Positions 16,986 through 26,384 of a stretch of DNA of 64,000 nucleotides are shown piece by piece; positions within the stretch are counted from its first letter, which is position 1; each line of letters opens with the position of its first letter. Source of the DNA: Oligoflexia bacterium (lineage in GTDB: Bacteria; Bdellovibrionota; Bacteriovoracia; Bacteriovoracales; Bacteriovoracaceae); contig JAAEST010000053.1 of assembly GCA_024229115.1 (NCBI GenBank), positions 310,001 to 374,000 of the forward strand. Reading direction: 5' to 3'. Under the pieces are notes generated by a model that was not told the DNA's origin, ran no database searches, and saw only the letters and a list, made by a program, of their open reading frames with translations. The position numbers and the translations under genes were made by a program.

Positions 16986-18419
16986 ATGTCCAAGTTTAAG
17001 TTTTTAAATGGATTTAAAGACAAATTAAATAAAATCTTCAGACGCAATAAGAAGATTGATCTCGAAGAACTCGATCTTGAGTACGGTGAGTACGAGGATG
17101 ATGAGTACTACGATGATGATGAGTATGAAGATGAAGAAGACTTTGTCCCTCAAGAACTGACAGTCACTGATGTTAAGGCCAAGAACGCTGATGAGCCTCC
17201 TTCTCTAGATTCAATTATTGATGATGACGAAGATGACGATTACTACGCTGACGATGAGGACGAGGATGATGTCGCTTCACAGCTAGAAGGCACAGGTCAT
17301 AGCTACAAAGAATTCAATCTTCCTCAAGGTAAATTTAATTTCGCTAATAAGCTTAAGAATAAGAAGGCCCAAATTCAAAAGGCCCTTAAGAGTAAACTTA
17401 ACGATGCTCGTAATAATAGAGATTGGAAAGAGAGTCTGCGTCGCATTCAGGCCAAGCTGCAAACACTAGAATGGGAAAAGTGGTTTGGGAAGTTCTACGA
17501 TACAAATTCTCGCTCATTTCACCATAAGGCCTTTCTTGGAACCCTAGTTATCATTGGTTCTTATCAAGTAGGTTCTCTTATTGCTCAATCGCTCGTTCCT
17601 AAATCGAAAACTGTGAAAAGACCCCTAATTACTTCTTCTCGAAGTGCGAATAACCAACTTACAAGTCAAATCAACTTAATTTCAAAGGCTGACCCTTTCA
17701 AGGCCGTGACGAAAGAAATTAAAAAGAAAGAACCAGTTAAGCCGAAAACTAATGAGCCACTTATCTGTGAAAAATCAACGAGATCATCTTCCCTTCCAAT
17801 CAAACTCGTTAACACAGTTGTGCTTCAAGACTCAGTAAAATCTATTGCTTCAGTTCAGGTTCGTAACTCTCGTAAACTAATGAGCGTTAGAGAAGGGGAA
17901 AAAATTCAAGGTCTCGCTGAAGTTGGAAAAATTGATCGCTTAAAACTTGTCTTTAAGAACTTAAGTAGTGGTCGTTGTGAGTATGTAGAGAATGTCGACA
18001 AGAAAATGAAGAGAAGAAGCCCGATTAAGATTGAAAAAGATCCTGTAGTGGCCAAGAAAATTATTAAGCAAGCTAAAGATCAAGGTATTGAGAATAAAGG
18101 AAATGCTTTTAAGATCAAAAAGTCTGTTCGTGATTCTATGATTGAAAATATTTCAGAAGTTCTGACTCAAGCCAGAGCAGTACAAATTCAAAACCCTGAT
18201 GGAAGCTTAAGTTTTAGAATGCAAGAAATTGTTCCAGGTTCGATTTACAGTAAGCTCGGTATTCAAGAAGGCGACATCGTAAATGGTATCAATGGTAAGA
18301 AAATTACGAATTATAACGAATTAATGACATTGTTTGGACAAATTAAAGACATCGATCACTTTGAGATCATGGTAAAAAGAGACGGTGTTGAGCAAAATCT
18401 ACAATACGATTTTGAATAA
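16986..18419 (+). CDS. gspC: type II secretion protein GspC with acidic cytoplasmic extension
   Basis: GspC links the inner-membrane platform to the secretin and helps select substrates. This 477-residue protein is longer than usual (around 280-300) because of its N-terminus: after a basic start, residues about 24-110 are extremely acidic with many D, E and Y, followed by a basic helical stretch. One membrane segment lies near residues 183-203. The periplasmic HR domain follows (about 270-345), then a C-terminal PDZ domain (EIVPGSIYSKLGIQEGDIV, NGKKITNYNEL). The ATG has AAGGAAAGGG upstream. It opens the gsp operon. GspD begins 16 bases after the stop. Confidence 0.88.
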   Translation: MSKFKFLNGFKDKLNKIFRRNKKIDLEELDLEYGEYEDDEYYDDDEYEDEEDFVPQELTVTDVKAKNADEPPSLDSIIDDDEDDDYYADDEDEDDVASQLEGTGHSYKEFNLPQGKFNFANKLKNKKAQIQKALKSKLNDARNNRDWKESLRRIQAKLQTLEWEKWFGKFYDTNSRSFHHKAFLGTLVIIGSYQVGSLIAQSLVPKSKTVKRPLITSSRSANNQLTSQINLISKADPFKAVTKEIKKKEPVKPKTNEPLICEKSTRSSSLPIKLVNTVVLQDSVKSIASVQVRNSRKLMSVREGEKIQGLAEVGKIDRLKLVFKNLSSGRCEYVENVDKKMKRRSPIKIEKDPVVAKKIIKQAKDQGIENKGNAFKIKKSVRDSMIENISEVLTQARAVQIQNPDGSLSFRMQEIVPGSIYSKLGIQEGDIVNGINGKKITNYNELMTLFGQIKDIDHFEIMVKRDGVEQNLQYDFE

Positions 18420-18435
18420 CTTCAAGGAAGAAGCT

Positions 18436-20787
18436 ATGAAACTATCCCAAAAAGTAACTTGTGCCCTGCTAGCATTAACCCTTTCCCCTACCCTGCAAGC
18501 ACAATTTAACAAGTTTAATTCTAAGACAAACTTTGATTCTTCAAATAAATCAAAGAGTGCTTCTTCATTAATTAAAAAAGCCGCAGGAAGCGAAGCTTAC
18601 TTTGGAAGATCAGGAACACCGAAACCATCATTCAAAAAAGATAAGAAATTTGTAAACTTGAATCCTGAAACTGCTTTTGGACCAGAAGTTGTTTCAAGCT
18701 TCGATTTTCCAGACACTCCTCTTAAAGAGTTAACTCAGCATATGCAAAAGTTAACTGGGATTAATCTGATTCTTGATAAAGATCTTAAAGGGAAAGTTTC
18801 AATCATGGCCCCAACACCAATTACGGTTGGTGATGCATGGAAAGCTTACCTTACTGCTCTCGAAATGAATGGTTACACACTCGTTAAAAGTGGTAGTTTC
18901 TACAAGATCGTAAGTACTAGAGATATTCGTTATACGCCAACTGAAATCTATACAGGTAACTACACTCCAAATACTGATAACTACGCTATGAGAATTATTC
19001 CTCTCAAGAATATTAACTCAACGGAAGTGACAAGATCATTTAGACCTTTTATGTCTCGTTATGGTCGTATCATTGATATTAAGCAAACTAATACAATTAT
19101 CGTGCAAGATACTGGGAATAATATTAATCGTCTTGTTCGTCTTATTAAGTTTATCGATATTCCAGGGCACGAAGAAAGCCTGCAGATCATTCCTGTAAAG
19201 AACTCTTCGGCACAAGAAATTGCAAAACTTCTCGATCAAATTTTAAAAGGCGGGTCTAAATCAGCTAAATTTAGATCAAAAGATAAGAGTGCTGAGAATA
19301 TTTCAAAAATTATTGCTGAGCCAAGAACGAACACGATTATTGCCATGGCCAATGCTGATGGTTCAAAACAACTTCGTAACCTTATCAAAAAACTTGATGT
19401 GAAAGGACTTAGCCAAAATGGTGGAAAAATTCACGTTTACTATTTAAATCATGGTGATGCTGAAGCTCTAGCTAAAACTCTTTCGACGCTTGTTACTTCT
19501 AAGTCTTCTTCGTCAAAGTCATCACGTTTTTCTAAGACAGCAACGAATTCAGAAGAACAACTTTTCTCAGATGAAGTTAAAATCACAGCTGATAAAGATA
19601 ATAACGCTCTTGTAGTAACAGCATCCCCTACTGACTACTTAACTCTTAAAGGAGTTATTAAGAAGCTTGATATCGCCAGAGATCAGGTTTATGTGGAAGG
19701 AATGATGATGGAAACAAATGTTTCAAGAGCGAAAGGTTTTGGAATTTCTATTATCGGTGCTTACGGAAGTGGTAATGCCAGAAGAGCTGGTTTCACTCAA
19801 GGTGAAAATGATGGTCTTCTCTCTCTTCTTACTAATCAGATTACTTCACTTGGTGGTTTCTTTACTGGTGTTGGACTTGGGAAAACAATTGAGTTCACTC
19901 CTCCAGGTGCTTCTTCTCCAGTAACGATCAATTCAGTGAATGCTCTTATTACGGCCATTGCTAGTAATACAAATACTAACGTTCTTGCGACACCACAAAT
20001 TTTAGCTCTTGATAATACAGAAGCTGTCTTTGAAGTTGGTGAAAGTATTCCACAACCAGAAAGAGAAACGGCCAGTAACGGAAGTACGACAGTAAGTACG
20101 AAACAACAAAAGATTGCTCTAACTCTAAAGATCACTCCACAAATTAATAAAGTCACTCGTTTTATTAAGCTTAAGATTGATCAGAAGATTCAAGACTTCT
20201 CTAACAGAGCACTTCCAGATGCACTTCAATCACAAGGTGTGGCCACTGTTGAAAGAGCGGCGAACACAACTGTTGTGGTAAGAGATAAAGATACTATCGC
20301 GATGGGTGGACTCATGAGAGATAGAGAAACAGAAACTGAAAGTAAAGTTCCTCTTCTTGGTGATATTCCAGTTCTTGGTTGGTTATTTAAGAATAGAAGT
20401 TCTACGGTTGAAAAAGTTAACCTACTCTTCTTCTTAACTCCAAGAATTTTAGCAAACTATCAAAAAGATACTTCTGAGCAAGTTCGTGATGTTCTTAATA
20501 GAAGAAGTTCACACTTGAAGAACTCAATTGGTGGAGAAGATCCATTTGGAACTACGGCGAAAGGTCTTTTTGATAAGGCCAAGAAGCAAGGTGAAGGTCC
20601 TCTTTATGATGAGTCAGAAGCCTTGAAGTATAGAAATCAGAATAATTCGAATGATGGAATTGGACCAAGTGGAGATGATCTTCTTGATGATCTTGGATCT
20701 ACAAATAATGGAGACTTCCAAGTTCCAAACTACAAAGCAATTATTCAAAAAGTACAGGTTAAGAAGTCTGCTGTAAAAAAGCAGTAA
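18436..20787 (+). CDS. gspD: type II secretion outer-membrane secretin GspD
   Basis: GspD forms the multimeric outer-membrane channel through which folded proteins leave. The 783-residue protein has a signal peptide (to LSPTLQA), the N0 domain (VSSFDFPDTPLKELTQHM and on), repeated N1-N3 domains (RIIPLKNINSTEVTRSF, IIPVKNSSAQEIAKLL, VYYLNHGDAEALAKTL), and the C-terminal secretin domain with VATVERAANTTVVV and GGLMRDRETETESKVPLLGDIP. The serine-rich insert near residue 360 lies in the N3 loop. The ATG at 18436 follows AAGGAAGAAGC; an upstream in-frame ATG at 18385 would overlap gspC. A 120-residue tail follows the secretin domain, where a pilotin-binding region would be; no pilotin gene was seen. 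Confidence 0.95.
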   Translation: MKLSQKVTCALLALTLSPTLQAQFNKFNSKTNFDSSNKSKSASSLIKKAAGSEAYFGRSGTPKPSFKKDKKFVNLNPETAFGPEVVSSFDFPDTPLKELTQHMQKLTGINLILDKDLKGKVSIMAPTPITVGDAWKAYLTALEMNGYTLVKSGSFYKIVSTRDIRYTPTEIYTGNYTPNTDNYAMRIIPLKNINSTEVTRSFRPFMSRYGRIIDIKQTNTIIVQDTGNNINRLVRLIKFIDIPGHEESLQIIPVKNSSAQEIAKLLDQILKGGSKSAKFRSKDKSAENISKIIAEPRTNTIIAMANADGSKQLRNLIKKLDVKGLSQNGGKIHVYYLNHGDAEALAKTLSTLVTSKSSSSKSSRFSKTATNSEEQLFSDEVKITADKDNNALVVTASPTDYLTLKGVIKKLDIARDQVYVEGMMMETNVSRAKGFGISIIGAYGSGNARRAGFTQGENDGLLSLLTNQITSLGGFFTGVGLGKTIEFTPPGASSPVTINSVNALITAIASNTNTNVLATPQILALDNTEAVFEVGESIPQPERETASNGSTTVSTKQQKIALTLKITPQINKVTRFIKLKIDQKIQDFSNRALPDALQSQGVATVERAANTTVVVRDKDTIAMGGLMRDRETETESKVPLLGDIPVLGWLFKNRSSTVEKVNLLFFLTPRILANYQKDTSEQVRDVLNRRSSHLKNSIGGEDPFGTTAKGLFDKAKKQGEGPLYDESEALKYRNQNNSNDGIGPSGDDLLDDLGSTNNGDFQVPNYKAIIQKVQVKKSAVKKQ

Positions 20788-20803
20788 ATTTTAGAAGGTA
20801 TTA

Positions 20804-22540
20804 ATGAAACTAAGTGAACAGATACTTGAAAGAGTTGAAGGTCAGAAGCATAAGATTGGTGAGCTTCTTCTAAAGCACACCTCTCTTAGCCAAGAACAAT
20901 TAGATGAGGCCCTCAAAGTTCAAAATGAAACGGGTCTTCTGATTGGTGAGATTCTTCTTAAGAAGAATTTCATTCACCCTCATGATATTGTGAAGGTGAT
21001 TTGTCATCAAGTTGATATCCCCTACTCAATGGAAATCAACGTTGATGAAATTGATCCAATCTTAGTTAATGAAATTCCTATCAACTATGCCAAACAAAAT
21101 GAAGTTCTTCCTATATTAGAGACGGACTACTCTATTACTCTGGCCATGTCTGATCCCTTCAATTTTGATGCGATCAATGACCTGCAGGAAATCTTTAAGA
21201 AGAAACTTAAACTCATTGTTTGTCCTCCAATGAAAATTCAGGACGCCATCAATAGAGTTTATGAGAAAGCGAATAGAAACCTTGTTGATACTCTTGAAGA
21301 TGAATTTGATGAGTCACTCGACCTTGATGGTCCAATTGATATTCTTGATGCTGGTGCTGATGAGGCTCCAGTTATTCGTTTTGTAAACTCAATTATTTTC
21401 CGAGCGGTAAAAGAAGGGGCTTCGGATATCCATATTGAGCCTTACGAAAGAGAAACTATCTATCGTTTTAGAATTAATGGGGTGATGACGGAAATTCTTC
21501 GCCAACCTCTTAAAACTCACTCAGCAGTAAGTGCCAGAATTAAAGTTATGGCGAAACTTGATATTGCAGAGAAGAGGCTTCCGCAAGACGGTAGAATTAA
21601 AATTAAAATTGCTGGTAAAGATGTTGATATTCGTCTCTCAACTGTTCCCGTGCAAACAGGTGAACGTATTGTCATGAGGGTACTTCAAAAGAGTTCCGCG
21701 GCTCCACAACTTGAGCACCTTGGGTATCATGGTGTTGTTCTTGATCAACTTGATGAATTAAGTAAGCGTAAGCACGGTGTTGTTTATGTTTGTGGTCCAA
21801 CTGGTTCTGGTAAGACGACAACTCTCTTTGCCATGCTCGGAAGAATTAATACTCCTGATAAAATGATTATTACTGTTGAAGATCCGGTGGAATATGAAAT
21901 TCCAGGTGTGAGTCAGATTCAAGTGAACCATAAGATTGATCTCTCTTTTGCAAGAGCTCTTCGTTCCATTGTTCGTCAAGACCCTGATGTTATCATGGTT
22001 GGGGAAACAAGGGACCTCGAAACTGCTCAGATGGCCATTGAAGCATCACTTACTGGTCACTTTGTTCTTTCTACAATTCACACCAACGATGCAGCTTCTG
22101 CTCCTAACAGACTTATTGATATGGGAGTGCAGCCATTCCTTATTGCTTCATCCTTAGCTGGTGTTCTTGCACAAAGACTTATTCAAACTCTTTGTAATGA
22201 TTGTAAAACTCCTCACACCCCTACTCAAGAAGAGATAGAAATTTTAGGGATTACTCCACCAAAAGATGCCACTATTTTTAAAGCAGCTGGTTGTCCAAAA
22301 TGTAACTATCGTGGTTACGGCGGAAGAACGACTGTATGTGAACTCCTCACTCTTACTGATGATGTGAGATCACTTGTTCTGGCCAAAGCTGATGCGGCGA
22401 CAGTCAAGAAGAAGGCCATCCAAGAAGGTATGATCACTCTAAGACATGATGCCATTCAAAAGGTATTCCGTGGAATCACTTCAATTGAAGAAGTTATTAG
22501 AGTTATTAACGATGAAGAAGATGAAAGCGAGCTAGAGTAA
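20804..22540 (+). CDS. gspE: type II secretion ATPase GspE
   Basis: This cytoplasmic hexameric ATPase powers pseudopilus assembly. In 578 residues it shows the N1E (MshEN-type) domain, an N2E domain with SDIHIEPYE, the Walker A loop GPTGSGKTTT near residue 331, an Asp box, the Walker B segment PDVIMVGETRD, the His box TGHFVLSTIHTND, and a zinc-binding cysteine quartet (CNDC and CPKC) near residues 465-498. All catalytic motifs look intact. The gene starts 16 bases after gspD with AGAAGG upstream and ends one base before gspF, so translation is likely coupled. Confidence 0.96.
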   Translation: MKLSEQILERVEGQKHKIGELLLKHTSLSQEQLDEALKVQNETGLLIGEILLKKNFIHPHDIVKVICHQVDIPYSMEINVDEIDPILVNEIPINYAKQNEVLPILETDYSITLAMSDPFNFDAINDLQEIFKKKLKLIVCPPMKIQDAINRVYEKANRNLVDTLEDEFDESLDLDGPIDILDAGADEAPVIRFVNSIIFRAVKEGASDIHIEPYERETIYRFRINGVMTEILRQPLKTHSAVSARIKVMAKLDIAEKRLPQDGRIKIKIAGKDVDIRLSTVPVQTGERIVMRVLQKSSAAPQLEHLGYHGVVLDQLDELSKRKHGVVYVCGPTGSGKTTTLFAMLGRINTPDKMIITVEDPVEYEIPGVSQIQVNHKIDLSFARALRSIVRQDPDVIMVGETRDLETAQMAIEASLTGHFVLSTIHTNDAASAPNRLIDMGVQPFLIASSLAGVLAQRLIQTLCNDCKTPHTPTQEEIEILGITPPKDATIFKAAGCPKCNYRGYGGRTTVCELLTLTDDVRSLVLAKADAATVKKKAIQEGMITLRHDAIQKVFRGITSIEEVIRVINDEEDESELE

Positions 22541-22541
22541 G

Positions 22542-23753
22542 ATGGCCATTTTTGCTTATAAAGGTTTAGATAAAACTGGCAAGGAAGTTAAAAGCCAGAT
22601 CACTTCTGAAAGTGAAGTGCAGGCCAAGGCGAAGATTAAGTCGCTTGGAATTATGCTTCTTGAAATTAAAGAGCAAAAAGCAGGTTCTCAAAAGAGCGAA
22701 GGTCTAAGTTTTGGACAAAGTGTGAGTATCGAAGATCTCTCCTTAATGACCAGACAGCTGGCCACACTTACTAAAGCAAAAATTCAAATTGTCGAATCCT
22801 TAAGCGCCCTCATGGATCAGACAGATAATCCAAAATTAAGAGTCATTCTTTCGGAAGTTAGACAGAAGGTTAATGAAGGGGTTTCCCTCGCCTCTGCTCT
22901 CGCTGATTATCCAAAAGTTTTTAGTAATGTTTATATTAATATGGTGGAAGCTGGTGAACAGTCAGGAACACTTGAAGTTGTTCTTTTGAGGCTAGCTGAT
23001 TTTACCGAAGCTCAAAGTGCCCTTAAAAGTCGTATCAAAGGAGCTATCACCTATCCTCTTATCATGGTCTTTATTGGTGCCATGATGTTTGGTCTTATTT
23101 TTACAGTTGTTATTCCAAAGATTACTAAAATCTTTAAGTCGATGGACAAAGCTGTTCCCCTACCAACACAGATTTGTATGTGGATTTCAGACTTTCTTTT
23201 GAATTATTGGTGGCTAGTGATCATCGGTTCATTCGCGGCTTATGCCATGTTCATGAAATATATTCGCTCTAAGAAAGGAAAAGTTTGGTGGGATAAAATT
23301 CTTCTTAAGATGCCTATTGTTGGACCACTCGTAACAATGGTTAATGTCAGTCGTTTCTGCTCAACTTTAGCTACTCTCCTAAACTCAGGTGTTCCAATTT
23401 TAGCGAGTCTTGATATCGTGAAAAACCTGATTGGAAACGTCCACATGCAAGCAGCGGTAGCTGAAGCGAAGACAAATGTTAAGGAAGGTGCGTCACTTGC
23501 AGGTCCATTGGAAAAATCTGGTCTCTACCCTTCAATGGTTGTTCATATGGTAAAATTGGGTGAAAAATCAGGTGAATTAGAGCCAATGTTAAAAATTGTG
23601 TCAGAGAATTATGAAGACCAGGTAAATAATCGTCTTAATGGCCTTACATCTGTCCTTGAACCTATTATGATGGTGGGTATGGGTTTAGCAGTAGGTTTTG
23701 TTGTCTTCAGTGTTGTTATCCCAATGATGGAACTAAATTCATTTAGTCGTTAA
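22542..23753 (+). CDS. gspF: type II secretion inner-membrane platform protein GspF
   Basis: GspF is the polytopic core of the platform that works with GspE to push pseudopilins outward. The 403-residue length and the two repeated cytoplasmic domains are typical: LSLMTRQLATLTKAKIQIVESL and MVEAGEQSGTLEVVLLRLADF in the first, and VSRFCSTLATLLNSGVPI with MVKLGEKSGELEPML in the second. Three membrane segments are visible, near residues 168-190, 218-240 and 375-397. It starts one base after the gspE stop. Confidence 0.96.
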   Translation: MAIFAYKGLDKTGKEVKSQITSESEVQAKAKIKSLGIMLLEIKEQKAGSQKSEGLSFGQSVSIEDLSLMTRQLATLTKAKIQIVESLSALMDQTDNPKLRVILSEVRQKVNEGVSLASALADYPKVFSNVYINMVEAGEQSGTLEVVLLRLADFTEAQSALKSRIKGAITYPLIMVFIGAMMFGLIFTVVIPKITKIFKSMDKAVPLPTQICMWISDFLLNYWWLVIIGSFAAYAMFMKYIRSKKGKVWWDKILLKMPIVGPLVTMVNVSRFCSTLATLLNSGVPILASLDIVKNLIGNVHMQAAVAEAKTNVKEGASLAGPLEKSGLYPSMVVHMVKLGEKSGELEPMLKIVSENYEDQVNNRLNGLTSVLEPIMMVGMGLAVGFVVFSVVIPMMELNSFSR

Positions 23754-23796
23754 AAGATTTTTAAAATTCAAAATAAATAAAGATAAAGGAGTAAAA

Positions 23797-24279
23797 ATGA
23801 AATTATTGCGCAAGCTAGTCCAGTTAGAAAGACAAGTCATGAAGTCTCAAGCAGGTTTCTCACTCGTTGAAATTCTAGTGGCCCTAACTCTCATCGGTTT
23901 AGCGGGGACATTTGTTGTTGGTAAAATCTTTGATCAGTTACTTCAAGGACAAATAGAAAGTGTTAATATTCAGATGGGAAGTTTTAAGAAATTACTTGGA
24001 GATTACCGTTACAAATGTGGGACATACCCTTCAACAGAGCAGGGTCTAGATGCACTTGTGCAAAAACCTACTGCAGGAAAAGAATGTAAGAAGTACCCAC
24101 CAGATGGATTTATTCAAGATGGTGTTTTACCTGTAGACCCTTGGGATGAGGATTACTTATATAAATCAGATGGGAAAAAATATGAAATAATCTCTATCGG
24201 TCCTGATAGAGAAGAAGGAACGGAAGACGATATTTCTTCAGATAAAACAAAGAAGAAAAGCTCGTCTGACGACGAATAG
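23797..24279 (+). CDS. gspG: major pseudopilin GspG
   Basis: The main subunit of the type II pseudopilus. The prepilin leader is long for the class, with cleavage after Gly20 (KSQAG then FSLVEILVALTLIG), and Glu5 of the mature protein is present. The globular domain ends in the GspG calcium-site pattern (PWDEDYLY, then SIGPDREEGTEDDI). A short lysine/serine/aspartate tail follows. AAAGGAG precedes the ATG. It lies 43 bases after gspF, the widest gap in the first half of the operon, perhaps allowing stronger independent translation of this abundant subunit. Confidence 0.95.
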   Translation: MKLLRKLVQLERQVMKSQAGFSLVEILVALTLIGLAGTFVVGKIFDQLLQGQIESVNIQMGSFKKLLGDYRYKCGTYPSTEQGLDALVQKPTAGKECKKYPPDGFIQDGVLPVDPWDEDYLYKSDGKKYEIISIGPDREEGTEDDISSDKTKKKSSSDDE

Positions 24280-24284
24280 GAAGA

Positions 24285-24968
24285 ATGAACTTGAGGGATA
24301 ATCAGCAGGGATTTTCTTTAATAGAGATTCTTGTGGCCTTAGGGCTTATAGCTCTGGTTATCACCTCATTCACCGCCTCCTCTGGCATGTTTTCAAATCG
24401 CCAGAAACTCGAAGAATCTCTAGATAATATACAAAGGGCCATTCGTTTTGCACAAGATGAAGCGGCCCTTAAAAATAAAATTGTTCGCATTCGCTTCCTT
24501 CTCGATAAGAGACCACAAGAATTTGCTGTCGAGTTTGGACCTAGTGATAACTTTGTTATTCCAAAATCAATTGTTGAACAAGCTGATGTTGAAACATTAG
24601 ATGAACAGGAAACTCTCGACAAACAAAAGAAAGATCTGAATAAGAAATTTTCTAAGGTCGATGAGTTTCAAGAAGATAATTTTAAATTTCCAGAGGAAGT
24701 AAGAGTTGTCTCTTACGGTAGTACTCTCTTTAATAGTCTGATTAATGAAGGTGAGATTTCTATGTACTTCTACCCTTCTGGTGAAAAAGACAGTGCTATT
24801 TTCTTTATTGGAACAGATGAGGAACTTAGTACTTTGAGCGTTCCTTCATTTACCATGGATTTTGAATTAGAATTTATTAGGGCGACAGAAGAAGGGGCCC
24901 TTGAAGACTTGATAGAAGTTTACGCTGAACAAGCAAAGAAGATTTTTGAAGAATGGTTAAAAGGCTAA
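24285..24968 (+). CDS. gspH: minor pseudopilin GspH
   Basis: A prepilin-like protein of 227 residues with leader MNLRDNQQG and mature start FSLIEILVALGLIAL, including Glu5. Position directly after gspG and the H-type region RAIRFAQDEAALKNKIVRIRF (the usual form is a helix followed by a strand) support GspH. An acidic, glutamine-rich insert follows near residues 100-130. It begins five bases after the gspG stop and overlaps gspI by 16 bases. Confidence 0.86.
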   Translation: MNLRDNQQGFSLIEILVALGLIALVITSFTASSGMFSNRQKLEESLDNIQRAIRFAQDEAALKNKIVRIRFLLDKRPQEFAVEFGPSDNFVIPKSIVEQADVETLDEQETLDKQKKDLNKKFSKVDEFQEDNFKFPEEVRVVSYGSTLFNSLINEGEISMYFYPSGEKDSAIFFIGTDEELSTLSVPSFTMDFELEFIRATEEGALEDLIEVYAEQAKKIFEEWLKG

Positions 24969-25489
24969 CTAAAATTACAAAATCTCAACAAGGGATGACC
25001 TTAATTGAGGTGATGATCGCCATGGCACTCTTTAGTGTCTTTGTGGTGGCCTTTGTTTCAAGTCAGGGACAAAACCTCTTTGACTCTTCAAATATTAAGA
25101 ATGAACTCTTCCTTAAAGATCTTGCGGAAATGAAGATTAACGAAATCATTGTGAATCCTCCTGAGTTTCGTGAAAACTTAACTGGGGCTTCTAAAGAAAC
25201 AAAACCTTTTGAAGATTTTCCTGACTATACCTACACTATCGAAATTAAGAAACTCACAATTCCTGATCTTTCAAAACTCATTGAGTCTGGTGATGATGAG
25301 GATGCGGACGAGGGTGATGCCCAGCAAGCGGAAGTTCAAAAGAGAGTTCTTAAGGCCTTCAAAGACAATATGGAAAAGATGGTTTGGCAGGCCCAAGTCA
25401 CAGTAGAAAGTAAAGAAACGGGAGCTAAGTATTATCTTAATACTTGGCTCTATAATACCAAAGCGAGTCTCAATGTATCTGCGTTCTAA
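24953..25489 (+). CDS. gspI: minor pseudopilin GspI
   Basis: A 178-residue prepilin-like protein with leader ending in QQG at residue 14 and mature start MTLIEVMIAMALFSVFV, the usual GspI form beginning with methionine and having Glu5. An acidic run near residue 110 (DDEDADEGD) is unusual. GspI forms the pseudopilus tip complex with J and K. It overlaps both neighbours, 16 bases with gspH and 17 with gspJ. Confidence 0.88.
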   Translation: MVKRLTKITKSQQGMTLIEVMIAMALFSVFVVAFVSSQGQNLFDSSNIKNELFLKDLAEMKINEIIVNPPEFRENLTGASKETKPFEDFPDYTYTIEIKKLTIPDLSKLIESGDDEDADEGDAQQAEVQKRVLKAFKDNMEKMVWQAQVTVESKETGAKYYLNTWLYNTKASLNVSAF

Positions 25490-26384
25490 CCAAAGTGGTT
25501 TTACATTAATTGAGATTATGATTGCTCTTGTTCTCATGAGCTTTATATCTATTGGTGTTTTTACTATTACGACGAATAATCTTGAAACCAAAGATATGGT
25601 GACCAATGAAGATCGGGCGTTCTTTCAAAGCTATGGCGCCTTTGATCGTATTTCAAGAGATATCGAACAACTCTGGTCCCCTTATTACTACGATGCTCCT
25701 AAAGCTAAAAAAGCAAATTCTAATTCCCGCGATAGTTATGATGAAGTTCCAAGTAATGATTTTATCGTACGTGAATCATTTAAGTCGGCCTCAAGCAAGA
25801 ACCATCCAGTGCCCGACTTCAGTATTGAAGATAAATCGGTTCTTCAGTTCATCACCTCTTCTCACTTAAGAAGAATTGAAGGACAGAAAGAAAGTCAATT
25901 TGCTTGGATTCAATACTCCTTAGAAAATTATGAAGGTGAAAAGGAAGCCTTTAAAGGAACACAGAATCTAGTCCGTAAAGTTATCTCTCAAGATATATAT
26001 AAGGCAGATTTAGAATGGGCCAAAATCAAAGGGCAAGTTCTCTTAAAAGGTGTGAAAGATATTAAATATGATTTCTGGTCACAGAAACAAGAAAAGTGGC
26101 TTGATGATATTCGCCAATTTGATGTGATTAGAAAGAGTGCTCCTCAGGCCATCCGTCTCTATATAAAATGGATTGATAGCAATGAGATTGAGCAATCGAC
26201 TCTCAAAGTTTTTCGACCACACTGGCCTTACTTTGATGTGGTGGAAGACTTTAAAATAAAAGAAGCTGCAAGAAAACCTAAGAATGGAAACTCTGGCAAC
26301 AGAGGCTCAAATAATAACGGTAGCTCGAATAATTCTGGTGGTAATTCGGGCGGCTCTAATGGCGGACAAGGTAATGTTAACTAA
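25473..26384 (+). CDS. gspJ: minor pseudopilin GspJ with a G/N/S-rich tail
   Basis: This tip pseudopilin of 303 residues is longer than typical GspJ (around 200). The leader MYLRSNQSG is followed by FTLIEIMIALVLMSF with Glu5. The core contains the family feature of a helical region then FDRISRDIEQLWSPYY. The last 35 or so residues are almost only G, N and S (for example GNRGSNNNGSSNNSGGNSGG), predicted disordered. The gene overlaps gspI by 17 bases and gspK by about 11. Confidence 0.87.
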   Translation: MYLRSNQSGFTLIEIMIALVLMSFISIGVFTITTNNLETKDMVTNEDRAFFQSYGAFDRISRDIEQLWSPYYYDAPKAKKANSNSRDSYDEVPSNDFIVRESFKSASSKNHPVPDFSIEDKSVLQFITSSHLRRIEGQKESQFAWIQYSLENYEGEKEAFKGTQNLVRKVISQDIYKADLEWAKIKGQVLLKGVKDIKYDFWSQKQEKWLDDIRQFDVIRKSAPQAIRLYIKWIDSNEIEQSTLKVFRPHWPYFDVVEDFKIKEAARKPKNGNSGNRGSNNNGSSNNSGGNSGGSNGGQGNVN

